Shown in pieces: positions 41,633-53,459 of a stretch of 64,000 bases of DNA. The notes below the pieces were generated by a model that saw only the letters and a program-made list of their open reading frames with translations, made no database searches and had not been told where the DNA came from. This stretch comes from Torreya grandis (Eukaryota; Streptophyta; Pinopsida; Cupressales; Taxaceae). The stretch is from assembly GCA_037957365.1 (NCBI GenBank), contig JARHVA010002685.1, positions 2,237,001 to 2,301,000 of the forward strand, written 5' to 3'. The translations under genes and the position numbers were made by a program. Numbering within the stretch: position 1 is the first letter of the stretch; each line of letters starts with the position of its first letter.

Positions 41633-42810
41633 AAAAACCAATTGAAAAGTAGATAACACTAAAGAGAATGTATCTCTAAGTAAATATCTACTTAATGGTC
41701 TAGTGTTACTATGATAGCAAGCTAAGCATGACATATTAATGGTATGATGCTCACTTTTGTGACAACATTGGTTCATGACAAGAACCATGGTGACTTACCT
41801 AGATTATAAGAGTGAATTTATTTGTGTAACATGATTAGTGATAAGTTAAAGTATGTAATACAATGATTCATAAATTCTATAGATGATGGTATAATGATAA
41901 AAAATGGGATAGTAATATAATTTTATTTTTACTTACACAAATTTTATTGAGATAGAGCATTTCAAAATCTTATTACAATTCTATGGATTGTATTTTTGAG
42001 TTTTTTTATGGTGAACATCATTGATAATTTAGAGAGTACATTGACACTTCTATTATATGCATTGGGGCTTGTAAACAAATGTTGTAACTTCTATTTTTAT
42101 TAATAATAATATTATTATTATTTACTATTAATCATCCCTAATGTTTAAATGTCATTAATAACTTGATCACTTATCTAAAGCATCCCAATTACGATAAATA
42201 TTACCTACCCAACCTTATACCTAGCCTTTCATGGATGTGAGATACTTAGGTAGGGTAAGGACACCTAGGTGGTCCTATTGGGAAGGTAATTCCCACATAT
42301 AGGTCAAAACCTATCCATATGGAACCACATAGAGATATGTCCTGAGTTGGATACAAAATTAATAAGAAAAAATTCTTCCCTATAGAACCTTTAGAGGTAA
42401 TTTCACTAGTTAATGTTTTTCATGCACATGATTTTAATGATGGGCCATGGGCTCAATATAATGAATTAACAAATATCTATGTATAATATAACATGATGTA
42501 GTTGGTTTTACTCATAACCCTATTTTTTAACCTGAAAGTAGCAACACTCAATTATTATTTTGGGTTATTTCAATGGACCCTAATTTTATATAAAATACAT
42601 TGAACTTAGTTGATAAAATTTAGAGGATACAATGACCCTCATCGTTATTGGCATTGTTGTCGATGATTTTATAGTTTTTAGTAAGGTATAAATCATAATA
42701 TAAGAGTTGATTAAGAAAAAATACCATAAATTAAATAACTTTATGAATAAACAAATATATTCAAAAGGAATATATATGCTTGAGAACACCTAAAAAAACA
42801 CAAGTTAAAC

Positions 42811-43360
42811 ATGGGTTATAATCAAAGAAATATATTGAATCCACAAAATAGGCCTAGTGTAGGAAGAACTTTTACCTATCCTATTGTCCTAGACCAAGAT
42901 GAGAATTCCACTAATGAAAAACATGCCCCCATACATACTACCTAATTTTATGGGAATATCAATATAACATATTGACAAGTTCATGAGTGAGTTTAGATTA
43001 TTATGTCAAGCCTATGACTACAAAATAGACAATCAAAAACTAAAATTATTATTTTTTACACTTAAAAATTTAGCTATGAGATGGTTGATGGGTTTGTATC
43101 CAAACTAAATTCATTCATGGGATGAAATGGAAAATGTATTGTTGGATAAATATCAATACTATAATAGGGTAATAGATATAAAGGAAGAATTATTCCATAT
43201 AAAATAAAAAAGATACGAAAATATGGAAGATTTTCTAAACAAATTCATCTTTGTCTATAAAATATTTGGATATAATTTCAATGAAGACCTCAGTAGGATA
43301 GTTTTATTAAAATTATTATATGATTATGATTGTAAGTCATTAAATGTAATGGGAAAATGA
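42811..43360 (+). pseudogene. Ty3/gypsy gag remnant of LTR-E
   Basis: Gag forms the particle that packages element RNA. From an ATG at 42,811 the frame reads through stops: an N-terminal piece with RPSVGRTFTYPIVLDQDEN, then a Retrotrans_gag core with FMSEFRLLCQAYDYKIDNQK, KLLFFTLKNLAMRWLMGL, HSWDEMENVLLDKYQYYNR, DIKEELFHI and YENMEDFLNKFIFVYKIFGY. Order and spacing match the family pattern (F..F...C......D...KL..F...L...A..W...L....I.SWD.M...FL.KY......DLK..IF...Q..DES..DY..RF). It is one frame with several stop codons and no protease or RT downstream. The start choice is tentative. Confidence 0.85.
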
Positions 43361-45068
43361 GATGTGTGATTTTAGAAGTAAATTCCTCTTTCAATAAGTT
43401 ATTATTGTAAGTCCTTGAATCTTAGGACTTTGTTATAATATTTTGAAACTAACGTATGATGTTTGAGTGTAGTATATAGGAATTTCTTATTTTATTTTTT
43501 CACTCTTTTACTTTTATAAAACAAATTGGATGTAACATAGTCTCCCCAAAATTTTGCTTTGATTAGAAAAATGACAATTAATAGATTTGGAGTATATTTT
43601 GAGTTAAGCTCAAAACCACTGAGATACATTTGATTTATATACACTATAAGCAAGTACTATGTATTTTAAAAATTAAAGAGACTTCATAGTATTATCCTAG
43701 ACAACCATTTACCATCTTAGAATGGATCCAGATTCCACTATTATGGATCCAAATTCCATCAATCTAGCTATAGAGTCCATCAATCTAGGTTTATGCATAT
43801 ACCAATTTAGTATCTTGACAAAGGATATTTCCAATATTTTAAATCAGTTTAAAAATAATTAAAATATTTTTAATAATAGTGGGATATGTTTCTTGGTTAT
43901 TTTACACATAATCTATTTTTTTGTTAAGTTGGTTCATAAAAGAAGAAATTTATGAGTACAAATAATTGTCTAGTTGATTTGAGTGTTATAGATGAACTAG
44001 AAAATACACTTATTAACTTCTCATCATGTTTTCATTTATGTAAATGTAAAAAAATGAAAAAAAAATCAAGAATGAAATCCCTCAAGTTTTTTTGATATTC
44101 ATGGTCAGAAAACTATCTTGTTGATTGGCCATGTATTATATAAAATAACCTTGATCAAAAAACCAAAAAATGGATGGTCAAATGAAAAAGCAAAAAAAAG
44201 GTGGGAAAAGTTTGAAACCAAAAAATGGATACTTTTCCTAAACAATAAATAAATTTTTACCTAATTATTTTTTCTTCTTTCTCTCTTTTAGCATCCAATA
44301 ACTTTAGCCACATCAATATGAAGGAAGTAAAAGACACTAGGAGTATGGCTTAGGTATTTATTTTATTATTTTATTTCTAAATATATTTATAAGTTTTTTA
44401 ATTACAAATAGGTTCACTTGATAAATGTTTTGAGAAGAGAAAGATAGATAGATAGATAGATATATAGATAGATAGATAGATAGATAGATACATAGATAGA
44501 TACATAGATAGATAGATAGATAGATAGAAATAGAGAGAAATATCTTCATGCATGAGGACATGCATAAGTATAAGTTTTGGAGAGAAGAGAAGGAAAGAGT
44601 TTTAAAATAGTAAATGACAACTATTCCCAGCTAAATACATTATTGATTTCAAAATATTATTTTTAAACACTCAAATTTATTACTAAATTCAAAATAATAT
44701 TCATTGAGATCTTTTAATTCATATTATATGGTTTGAAATAAGAAATAAGATGAAGATATTTATTTAATTCTCTAAAAAAATGGAGAAAATATTCCCAACT
44801 AAGGATATCTTTCAATAAATCAAAATATCATTGTTAAAATGATCATAGAAAAAGTGGATCAAAATAAAGTACAAATCTCCACTACTCCAAATATCTTCAT
44901 AAGTTAGTACTATAGAACAAGCCTATGAATATTTTGAAAGATGAAAAATGTTTATTTTGGTTAAAATAAGTGGATTTATTTTTACCAAGAGCATGGTTTC
45001 AACAAATGATTTAGAAAGATAAATCTACAAGGAAAATAATAGCATGCATGAGTTTAAGTGTGGGAGAA
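43361..45068 (+). other. LTR-E 3' interior, non-coding
   Basis: No pol domain was recognised between the gag remnant and the right LTR. It contains a GATA microsatellite and ends in the purine-rich GTGTGGGAGAA tract (about 45,058-45,068). Confidence 0.5.
44442..44528. repeat. (GATA)n microsatellite
   Basis: About 20 GATA units with a few ATAG/CATA variants. The Ser-Ile-Tyr-Leu repeat frame on the other strand is an artefact. Confidence 0.97.
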
Positions 45069-46684
45069 TGATAAGGCCATTAACTGGCTCATTATATCAG
45101 GAAATGACACCTTATTATCTTGCATAAATCATGTTCTAAAGTGGACTTAATAAAACTTATGCTTGTTTTAGAATGAAATATATGAATATATCTAATCTAT
45201 TATTTAAGTCATTGCAATCTACATTATTTCTATTTTCTAAAAAATTCTTAGAAAATAGATGTCAAATTTTGTATATACAGGACAAAATAAGTCATTAATA
45301 TAGATATAAAGTTTTAAAGTTCTAAAATACTAAATAAATAACAATATTAATATAACTCTAGATATCCTTAGTAGCTTCAATATCCTATAGAAATCATATC
45401 CAAGTTTCTTCAGTTTTTTGTTGTTGGATGTACTATTGATGCATAATCAACTAAGGTATACAAATAAATTTGTATTAACAAAAAAGGTCTTTTTTGTTTG
45501 TGTTTGTTTTTTTAATGTTTTGGTTATGGTGTAAGGATAAAATTCACACATATATATATATATATCAATAATATCACTAACCTGAAATAAATTCATATTT
45601 AGTTTTTTTTTTAAAATAATAAACAAGTTCAAAACAAGAATCATATTTATTCAAGTTCATATGAAAATGTTATAAGTTTTTTATCTATCTCTATATTTTC
45701 ATGGGTCTTAATCTAAATTCCATCAATCTAGATCTGAATACCATCATTATATATCTAAAATCCATCAGTTTAGCTCTAGATTCCATCAGTTTGGCTCTAT
45801 AGTACATATAATTAGATTTTAGGATGCAAAGAATTGACATTGGAGTCTAGAAGACTAAATAATGAATGAGAGAGTGTTTTGGGACATGTTTTACTATATA
45901 TATATCCAAAAATTGACATCATAAAAATAAACTACAAAGGTCTGGAACTAGGAGAACATGATAGTAAAAGAGATGATTACTACTTATTTTTAGAAAGTAT
46001 TTATATGAAATATATTAATAGTATTTTTAAAGATATGTATTTATAAAGAAGATAATATATTTATAGTATTTCATCTACTATGGATATCTCACACATTATA
46101 TTGTTAGAAGAAACCAAATTGGCCAAGATTGTGATTGATTTTCTCCAACAAAATCCAAAGTTATCGGAAAGAAGAAAATAACCTAAATTCTCTCTAATAA
46201 ATTAGAAAATGGTGTATTTATTAATTTAATATTTCTCATTATTTTCTCATTAATGGTGATTATTGTTATTATTCAAATATGTAAAAAACTAATATTTTTA
46301 TATTCTTAGGTTGTTATCCTAGATTAAGAATTAGTTTAAAAATTGATTTGTTATGTCAGTAAGATTAGAGAATTATTTTAAAACTATTTTTTTTTTAAAA
46401 TTACTCTCAAACAATAAGTTGTATTATAAATACAACCTTATCATTCATAGTTGGTAGTTGGAGGAGTTAGTAAGAAATAGTAGATGATATCAAGAGTTGA
46501 ATAATAGTTGTTATTAAATATCAATATTTTTATTTTTAGACTTAATAATTTTTATAAGTGATGAGAATTTGATGAAGTTTCTACAAATCTAAGTTTTTTT
46601 TTAGTCTTAATCAAAGGGAGAGAAAGGGACCATTAAATCAAGGAAACATGATATTTTATAATATTTCTATGTTTATATTTATTG
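45069..46684 (+). repeat. right LTR of LTR-E
   Basis: It starts TGATAAGGCC directly after a purine tract and aligns with the left LTR until TTTCTATGTTTATATT(T)ATTG near 46,684. The sequence beyond that (GTGGGTTTTATGCGCACC) does not match the left copy. It may be truncated by about 20-30 bp. Confidence 0.72.
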
Positions 46685-48032
46685 ATGTGGGTTTTATGCG
46701 CACCTAGAAAACCTTATGATGTAGCCTCTAATGTTTTAGGATCTAAATGGAGGAGAACTAAGCTCTAAGACATGGGTTGTAGGGTATTGGTTTTATTGAA
46801 ATGGAGGGTAGAAAATCAATTATTAACCTGGATGGTTTTGATATGGATGTGAATCCTAGATCTACTTAAGTTGTATGATGATAGATTTATTCTAAAATGG
46901 GCATACTCAAAGAAACCAAAAATAGAGGTAGTAAATGGTAGGTATAAAAACTATTGTTAAACCGAATGGTTTAGATATGGATGTGAATCCTTGATCTACT
47001 TGAGGTGTATGATGATAGATTTATTCTAAAATAGGCACGACACAAAGAAACCAAAAATAAAGGGATGGTTAAGGTAGAAAAGAGAATATGTATAAAAATA
47101 ACATGGAGTCTTTCTAACTGGATTTAGAATAAGGACAAGAACCATGGACTAATGTTTGTAGCTTTCTAATTTGGCACATAAAATTGAGAAACATAGTTAA
47201 TAAATCTGAGGGATAAAATGAAATTAATTGAAATTCATTAGCTAAAGGTTTTTGTTACTAAAATGATATTTCATTTCATAATAAAATATTATATATAATA
47301 AGTAAAAATCACCTTCAACTAGTTATATCTTAGTTGAGGAAGTTGCATCAAAATGGTGCCTCTACACAAATCTAAATATTAACCTAGCAAACTTGTTTCA
47401 TGAAAGAAAGATTTATCAATTTAAAATTACTACTACACATTGTTAATTAATAGAATCCTACTAATTAACCACAAGCTACTTGAAATTTATATAACACATA
47501 TCAAATACCTAAGCTACGAGTTAGATTAAAGCACATAATCAATATAACATAGAAATGAAATACAAAGTCATATAACATAGAATTGCATAATAACTTTAAG
47601 GATTTACTATCTATATTGAATGCCAAAATTTCTCTTCCATTTGTAATGCAAGAGATACATGTATATATAGGCTTGGGATGGGGATGCCTCATCTCTTAAG
47701 TCATACTCAAAGTTTAACCACCATTAGGATATCTAATGAAGAGTCATTCATGGCATTCATGGTCATAATCTAACCAATCATTCATAAAAGACAAAACATA
47801 TTAGAGCCAAATTTTTTTATAATCAACTAATTCAATTACAATGGAAATTGCTTATGATGAGGTAGTTATATTTTTGATAATTGTGCTCTGATAGCCATTG
47901 CAGTTATAACTAGAGTTGTAGTTGTGGTTAGACCTATAGCTTAGGAAGCAATTACAACTGAATTAGTCTGTGGAGGTAATGTATCTAGTCATGTTTTCTT
48001 GCTTGATTGAATTTTAAATTAGAGAGTATGAC
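46685..48032. other. no recognised gene; contains a tandem duplication
   Basis: Between LTR-E and the end of the unidentified reading frame I see no gene. It contains the 131-bp-period duplication. On the - strand the frame upstream of 48,033 becomes stop-dense, consistent with lying beyond the stop of the unidentified frame. Confidence 0.45.
46826..47063. repeat. tandem duplication, two units with a 131-bp period
   Basis: GATATGGATGTGAATCC, GATCTACTT and GTATGATGATAGATTTATTC recur in order about 131 bp apart, followed by AAAGAAACCAAAAATA in both. Units begin near 46,826 and 46,957. Confidence 0.8.
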
Positions 48033-49620
48033 TCACCTAAAATCCATCTCAATTTCTTTGAATTCCAACATAGGTCATTTGAAGAGCTAAGGGAGTCTAT
48101 CCATCAATTTTCTATGTGATTTTAATGCATACTCTAATTCCTTATAAATATTCTCTATGTTAAGGACTCTACTTCTACCAAAACTTATCAATAATAGAAA
48201 GTCGTCATGGGTCTTATATACTATGCCTTTGACCTTTGCTTTAAAACTATTTATTGATGGTTGAAGAAGGTCTTCAAAGATGACATTAGGATCAATTCAC
48301 AACTTTGGTTAATCCCACCATTGATAATCATTTCCTATAAAATTAAAATGGATTGCTCTTCATAGATAATAATTTGTAGTACTAAATGTATCATCTCTTA
48401 ATGCCACATAATAAATATCTATCTCCTAACAACTATGTAGTTTAGGTTCCATGTTGCATTTGAATTGGTTATTAGGCTAAAGTGATCATAAGTCTTGTTT
48501 TGGGCCACCTAGCTTAATAAATGGAGTCTAGACTCCATATTCTTCATCTTATTAGTAATGGGGTATACATATCCCTACTTGGTTTGTGATTCCCTCTTTA
48601 CATTCTTTATCAATTAGATGATGTCATACAACTTTTGATTTGATCATTGTACATTATATATGATGTAAGTTAGAGTTCATATAATAATCCTGTATTTTAG
48701 TTCCTTTATGGCCTAACCATAGCCTCTAAACATTTATGTTATTACTCCCCCCATAGATTCTAAAAAAGTGTAGGTGACTTCTCTTGGTAAAAGAAAACAT
48801 ATCTTCTCTTTGATCCAATCCCACTTTTTGTCCTTTAAAAATTATGGATTTCCTTTTGACCTTCCTCATAGTCTTAGTTTCCTTATCAAAATGAAACTTG
48901 ACTATTGCTTGCTCAATAATAACTAGGTACTACCTGCCTTCTTTTGATCATTGAATTATTTGGGTCCATTTAGGAAAATTTAAAGAATCTAATTGTTACA
49001 AAGGTTCTACATGTTCTATAGGATTTTAATATGGATATTGCCTTAGGGGAAGCATGGGATTGGGAGTAGATATTTCTAGTTGGTGAAATGGGGGAATAGA
49101 TGTCTTCCATCTAGTGACCTTATTAGGGTCCACTATGTCAAATATTAGTTTCCATTTCTCTAACTCCTTCTATGTTATAATGGTGGTAAGCTCTATTTGG
49201 TATGCATAACCAATTGATAGTAATAATTGAGTGGATGGTTGGGAGGGAGTAAGTGGGGAAGCTAAAATGGTGGTTAAGACCAAATCTTCAAAATGCACCT
49301 ATTTATTGAGTCCAGAGAACTAAGGGCTTGAGGAAACAAAGAATGAATAATTAGGAGGCGTATTGAATAGGTTTTATAAATAATCAATTATAGATGTAAA
49401 AGTAACCCTAGTAAGGCCTTTTAAAGGGTAGTTGGGGGTACCAAAATATTAATTACAAGGTTTAGGACTGGGTCTTGAAAAATTGGCATTGTATTTTCCT
49501 ATAACTTGATTTCCTCATATGGAGTGTCCAAATAATGATGAATGTTTTATAAAGTACTAACTAAAATAGTAGTAGTTATAATGGTAGGTGAGTAATAATA
49601 ATATTGTGAAATTACCCTTT
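48033..49620 (-). pseudogene. unidentified protein remnant, C-terminal two thirds
   Basis: I do not recognise this protein. On the - strand a frame runs from 49,615 to a TGA at 48,033-48,035 with many stops but only one clear frameshift (near 49,445-49,470). Most stops look like decayed Gln, Arg or Trp codons. Clean coding stretches include HHYLDTPYEEIKL (about 49,540), YPLKGLTRVTFTSIIDYL (about 49,410), QPSTQLLLSIGYAYQIELTT (about 49,190), FKGQKVGLDQREDMFSFTKR (about 48,810) and KAKVKGIVYKTHDDFLLLIS (about 48,220). A basic segment (KETKTMRKVKRK) lies just before FKGQKVG. There is no zinc knuckle, no RT or integrase motif and no signal peptide. The frame continues upstream across a solo LTR and LTR-B into 63,045-63,720. 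It could be an extra ORF of a retroelement, a virus-derived sequence or a host gene; I cannot tell. Confidence 0.55.
49616..49620. other. possible target duplication of the solo LTR (CCTTT / CCTAT)
   Basis: CCTTT precedes the left end and CCTAT (50,029-50,033) follows the right end: four of five bases match. Dropping one copy and the LTR keeps the - strand reading frame open. Confidence 0.45.
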
Positions 49621-50028
49621 GTGTAGTATCTATTATAGGTATAATCACTGACAGGGGAGTGAATCAGTGATGCAATATATTTTGACTTTAATTACAATCC
49701 TTTTAAACCCATATTCAATTATCATAAACATTCCTAAAATATACAAGTCATTCATAACATTGATAAATAGATAATGCAAGATGAGACACACAACACAAGA
49801 TCTATGTGTGAAACAATCTTGGGGAATAAAACCCACTCTCAAGCCTAGAAACACATGGACTAATTATCTTATAAGATAATCACAAACAAGAGATTGGTCA
49901 AATCGTTCTGACCAAAATTTAGTGAAACACCTATTTCATAAGGATCACTTGCCCCTAAGATGATCAAGTCCTTTTAACCACATTTTGGTCGAGTCCTTTT
50001 GACCTAGATGTTGAGCACCCTCCCAACA
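49621..50028 (-). repeat. solo LTR, Copia-like, minus orientation
   Basis: Read on the - strand it starts TGTTGGGAGGGTGCTC (50,028 leftwards) and near its end has CTGATTCACTCCCCTGTCAG, the same kind of 3' LTR signature as LTR-A (TTGATTCACCCCCC...CTCAG). Its length is about 408 bp. No second copy or interior is adjacent: coding sequence of the unidentified frame resumes on both sides. A solo LTR left by LTR-LTR recombination is the simplest reading. The left terminus is uncertain by a few bases. Confidence 0.55.
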
Positions 50029-50071
50029 CCTATGAAGTGAACATCTCATGATCATTGATTGCATGCCAATC
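50029..50071 (-). pseudogene. 43-bp fragment of the unidentified reading frame between two insertions
   Basis: This short host segment lies between the solo LTR and LTR-B. Joined to 63,045 on one side and 49,615 on the other, counting each target duplication once, it is open in the same frame. CAATC at 50,067-50,071 is the probable left target duplication of LTR-B (the right copy is CAATA, 63,040-63,044). Confidence 0.45.
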
Positions 50072-50086
50072 TGATGGAGATACAAT
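50072..50086 (-). repeat. left LTR of LTR-B, 15-bp outer fragment
   Basis: TGATGGAGATACAAT matches TAATGGAGATATAAT at 60,769-60,783 with two differences. LTR-A inserted directly after it. Confidence 0.7.
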
Positions 50087-50561
50087 TATTGGAAATATTG
50101 GCATTGATGTCAAAGGTTTAGCATTATTGGTGATAAAGGCCCCATTTCATTTAATGTTGTTTGTAATAAATATATCTTGGCTAATATGAGTTAATATTTA
50201 TTTAATATTAATGAATATATTTTTGGTTGCATATGAGACAAAAGAAGGGCCCATGGAGAAGTCGAAGAGCCACGGGGTAAAGACAAAAGAAGGATGGGAT
50301 GCATTTTCCCATGAAGAGTCATCTTGGGGAATACCAAGAGTCACCAAGTGAAGACAAAAGAGTAAGGGCACAATTTCTCATGAAGGGACAATTTGAGGAA
50401 TACGGAAAGTCACCAAAGATAAGGACAAAAGTGGGAAGGACATTTTTGGTCATGACGGGTCACCACATGACTTTTCAAAGGATTGGATATGAAGGGTCAT
50501 CCAAGATTGGCACCATTTTTGAAGGGTCACAAAGGGGGGAGGCCAAATGTCATTTGGAAAG

Positions 50562-50570
50562 CTATAAATA
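50562..50570 (+). promoter_or_regulatory. TATA box of LTR-A 5' LTR
   Basis: CTATAAATA, followed by AAGGCTTGAG, lies in the middle of the LTR. The same box is at 54,378-54,386 in the 3' LTR. It is the likely core promoter of the element. Confidence 0.6.
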
Positions 50571-50785
50571 AAGGCTTGAGTAGCCATTTGTAATATGGTT
50601 GAGAGTGAGAGGTTGATTTGATATTGTAATATCTAGCTTAGAAGAGCAATTGTGAGAGATGAATATGATTTGTATTTGTTATATCTAACTTAGAAGAGCA
50701 AAAGTGAGAGAGAGGAAGGAGATGTTGTATTGATCTATCATTTGCTGAGATAACAACATTAAGAGATAGGTGTGTGGCATACACA

Positions 50786-51060
50786 AAGGGGTTGGTGCTC
50801 CTGTGGGTTGGTGCTCATGAATTGTTGCTGGGTTGGTGCTCGACAAATGGGTTGGTGCTCTTGTGGGTTGGTGCTCACAAATTATTGATGGGTTAGTTCT
50901 CGGCAAAGGGGTTAGTGCTCCTGTGGGTTGGTGCTCATGAATAGTAGCTAGGTTGGTGCTCATCAAAGGGGTTTGAAGCTCCTATGGGTTGGTGCTCATG
51001 AATTATAGCTAAGGTTGGTACTCAACAAAGGGGTATGGTGCTCTTGTGGGTTTGTTCTCA
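50786..51060 (+). repeat. GGTTGGTGCTC minisatellite in the 5' LTR
   Basis: A repeated phrase (GGGTTGGTGCTC with CC(T/C)GTGGG, TGAAT and GGCAAAGG spacers) occurs about nine times. The 3' LTR array (about 54,596-54,830) is about 44 bp shorter when measured between the same flanking words, so the array changed after or during transposition. Confidence 0.8.
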
Positions 51061-51271
51061 TTAATATACTTGAGATTGTTCTCCATGGTTTTTTCCACAT
51101 TGGGTTTCCATGTTATATCTGGTGTCTCTCTATTTTGTGTGATGTTTATTGTTTGAATTTTATTGCATATCTTGAATGTTTGATTAAGTGGAATTTGGTT
51201 AAAGGAAAGTTTTATAAGATATATAATATATTGATTCACCCCCCCTCTCAGTATATGCCATGCTTAACAAT

Positions 51272-51283
51272 TGGTATCAGAGC
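51272..51283 (+). other. primer-binding site (initiator Met tRNA)
   Basis: TGGTATCAGAGC follows the LTR end by two bases and is the standard primer-binding site of plant Copia elements. It is perfect here. Confidence 0.92.
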
Positions 51284-51331
51284 AGGTTCCTTTTTGAAAA
51301 GTTTTACATCTTGAACGTAGATCAGGAAAAC

Positions 51332-52104
51332 ACGGTGGCCGGGTCACAGGAAGGATTTTCTACAAGTAAGGCACCTTTGTTTGATGGGACAAATTATGAT
51401 TTTTGGAGCATGAGAATGAAGGTTTATTTGATGGGCCTTGGATTTGACATATGGAAATCAGTGGTGGAGGAATATGAAGAGCCACAAACATCTACAATTA
51501 CTCTAGCAGAAAAGAAGGCAAGTGAATATAATGTTAAAGCTTTAAATGATATTTTATGTGGTTTATGTGAATACGAATTTGTTAAAGTTATGAAATGTAA
51601 ATTTTCTCATAAAACTTGGGTAAAACTTGAGAATATTTACAAAGGTGATGAAAAGGTTCAGCAAGCTAAGTTGCAGACTTTTAGAAGGCAGTTTGAAAGT
51701 TTGAAGATGGAAGAAGAAGAAGAAGATATAGCAAGTTATCTTTTGTGAGTTGATCGAGTCATAAATTAGATTCAAGGTCTTGGAGAAACATTGGATGAGT
51801 CAATGGTGGTGAAAAAGGTTTTGAGATCTCTACCAATGAGATATGATGCAAAGGTTTCAGCAATTGAGGAGATGAAGAATTTAGCCAAGCTAAAAATGGA
51901 TGAACTTCAAGGTATTCTCATGGCATATGAGATGTGGATAGAACAAGATAAACCCTCAAAGAGAGAAGTGGCTTTCAAGACATCAAAGAAGGAGAAAGCT
52001 AAGATTCAAGAATCAAGTGATAGTTACAGTGATGATGAAGATGACAATGGAGCACTTTTCATTCACAAGTCAAAAAGAGGAATAGGTAAATATCAAGGAA
52101 AATG
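51332..52104 (+). pseudogene. Copia-type Gag of LTR-A, N-terminal and central part
   Basis: Gag builds the virus-like particle. The frame contains KAPLFDGTNYDFWSMRMKVY near 51,370-51,430, the F.G.NY..W...M..YL signature of the Copia gag (UBN2/DUF4219-like) domain. Next come KTWVKLENIYKGDEKVQQAK (W..L...Y.....V..AK), LQTFRRQFESLKMEEEE, a stop at 51,746-51,748, then VKKVLRSLPMRYDAKVSAIE and MDELQGILMAYEM (LR.LP..Y......IEE....L...EL.G.L..YE). It ends at a TGA at 52,102-52,104 just before knuckle 1. No ATG occurs after the primer site in this frame before the core. An ACG at 51,332 is in a place where a start codon may have been lost, so the start is a guess. Two or three nonsense changes inactivate it. 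Confidence 0.88.
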
Positions 52105-52460
52105 ACCTTTTAAATGTTTTAATTCTGGAAAGATTGGACATTTTTTAGCTAGATGCCTAGATAAAGTTAAAGATGATGAAGAAGAAAAGCCTACATACAA
52201 GAAGAATTTCAAAGGCAAATCCAAGAAGGGATTCGAGAGGAAGAGCCTATATTCTAAGGATGCTATCTCAGTTGAAGATAGTGGAGTCAGTGATTCAGAA
52301 GAAGAGAAGATTCTATTCATGGCCATACATGATAATCAAGAAGAAGAAGAGGAGGAAGCTAAAGTAGATATGGAAGGAGAACTCAATTGTGTCCTAGAAG
52401 AGTTAAAAGCTGTTGAGAAGAAGAATCAAAGATTAAAGCACCACATCAAGAAAAATTAAT
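52105..52460 (+). pseudogene. Gag C-terminal region with zinc knuckle 1 (Cys lost) and acidic/Lys-rich tail
   Basis: A CCHC knuckle lies at 52,115-52,156. It reads CFNSGKIGHFLARC: spacing is correct, but the second Cys is now Ser. A Lys/Asp-rich stretch and an acidic run (EEEEEEAKVDMEGE near 52,340) follow, then a coiled-coil-like LEELKAVEKKNQRLKHHIKKN ending in a TAA at 52,456-52,458. In Copia gags such tails sit between knuckle and protease. Confidence 0.75.
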
Positions 52461-52662
52461 AGGAGTCAAAGGAAATGATTGAAGATCTACAAGCACACTT
52501 TGAAGAAGACAAGAAGAATGAAGAAGATCTTAAAGCATAGTTGTAAATAACAAGATAAGAATGTTAAAGGTATGTTACTAAAATTGCCTTTTTAAAAGAA
52601 GATATTCAGAAAGTAGTCAGTGATAAAGTAGTCAGTGATTCAAAATTTAAAGATAGCATAAC

Positions 52663-53458
52663 ATGTTGAATAAGATATTGGAAAGTCAAAAAACATATTC
52701 AAATAAGACAGGGATCAGTTTTGAAAAGAAAAAGAGCTATGCTGAAGCTCTTACACAAGAGGAAATAAAAAGGGGAGAAGTGAAGAATATAGAGGACATT
52801 CCAAATAGAGAAGGCTGGAAGGAACAAAGCTACAAAAGGCAATCAGGTTAGAGATATATAGACAGGTCTTATTTTGTGGTTATTGTTTTTATTGTAATGG
52901 ATATGGTCACAAGAAATTAGAATGTAGAAAAGGAGCTAACAATTTTAGAAATAAGGAGATGAAAAGTCAAGTAGAGTCAAGTAGAAGCCACAACTCTTTT
53001 GCTCCTCTATCAAGCTTTGATGAAGAGACCATAGTATGCTATAAGTGCAACAATTTCAGACACATAGCTCAGTATTGTAGAAGTGTGTTCGAGTCAATCA
53101 AAAAGGATCAGAGTTTCAAAGCACCATTCATCAAGAAGAAGGTTCAGACATGTTCATGGCAGAAGGAACAACATGAAGATTCTATGATGGTTCAGACAGC
53201 TCTGCATGTAAGAGGTAAAGATCAGCCATGGTTAATTGATAGCAGATGTTCAAGGCATATGATAGGAGATAAAAGTAAATTCATATCTCTAAAGAATATC
53301 AATGGTGGTATAGTGAGATTTGGAGATAAAACCACTACCAAGATAGCAGGAAAAGGTACTTTGACTTTGGATTATGGTATAACTAAGACTAAGAATGTTT
53401 TATATGTAAAAGGTCTTAAGCATAATCTATTGAGTGTTAGTCAAATATGTGATCAATG
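52663..53458 (+). pseudogene. Gag knuckles 2 and 3 and Copia protease start
   Basis: After a Lys/Glu-rich stretch, knuckle 2 is intact at 52,884-52,925 (CFYCNGYGHKKLEC) and knuckle 3 at 53,037-53,078 (CYKCNNFRHIAQYC). The aspartic protease begins near 53,225: WLIDSRCSRHMIGDKSKF, where the family active site is D-S/T-G. The Gly is Arg, so the site is dead. It continues through FGDKTTTKIAGKGTL and NVLYVKGLKHNLLSVSQICD, a standard Copia protease end, to a TGA at 53,457-53,459. The gag-pre-integrase segment is only traceable as fragments after this, then the pol region is missing. Three knuckles in one gag is more than the usual one. Confidence 0.88.
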
Positions 53459-53459
53459 A

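Larger units (their letters stand above)
50087..51269 (+). repeat. 5' LTR of LTR-A
   Basis: 1,183 bp. It starts TATTGG (the 3' copy has TGTTGG) and ends TTAACA. It contains a TATA box and a GGTTGGTGCTC minisatellite. The end signature GATTCACCCCCC...CTCAGTATATGCC is typical of plant Copia LTRs. Confidence 0.92.

Noticed and set aside
42586..42789. 67-codon minus-strand open frame
   Set aside because: It has no motif, lies antisense to the gag leader region of LTR-E and is a chance frame in AT-rich DNA.
50040..50071. Similarity between the flank left of LTR-B (50,040-50,071) and the inner side of its right LTR (60,740-60,768)
   Set aside because: About 15 of 22 bases match, which would suggest a longer LTR or a tandem arrangement. 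The continuous minus-strand reading frame across CAATC/CAATA argues for the boundary at 50,072, so I kept that. An alignment with other copies would settle it.
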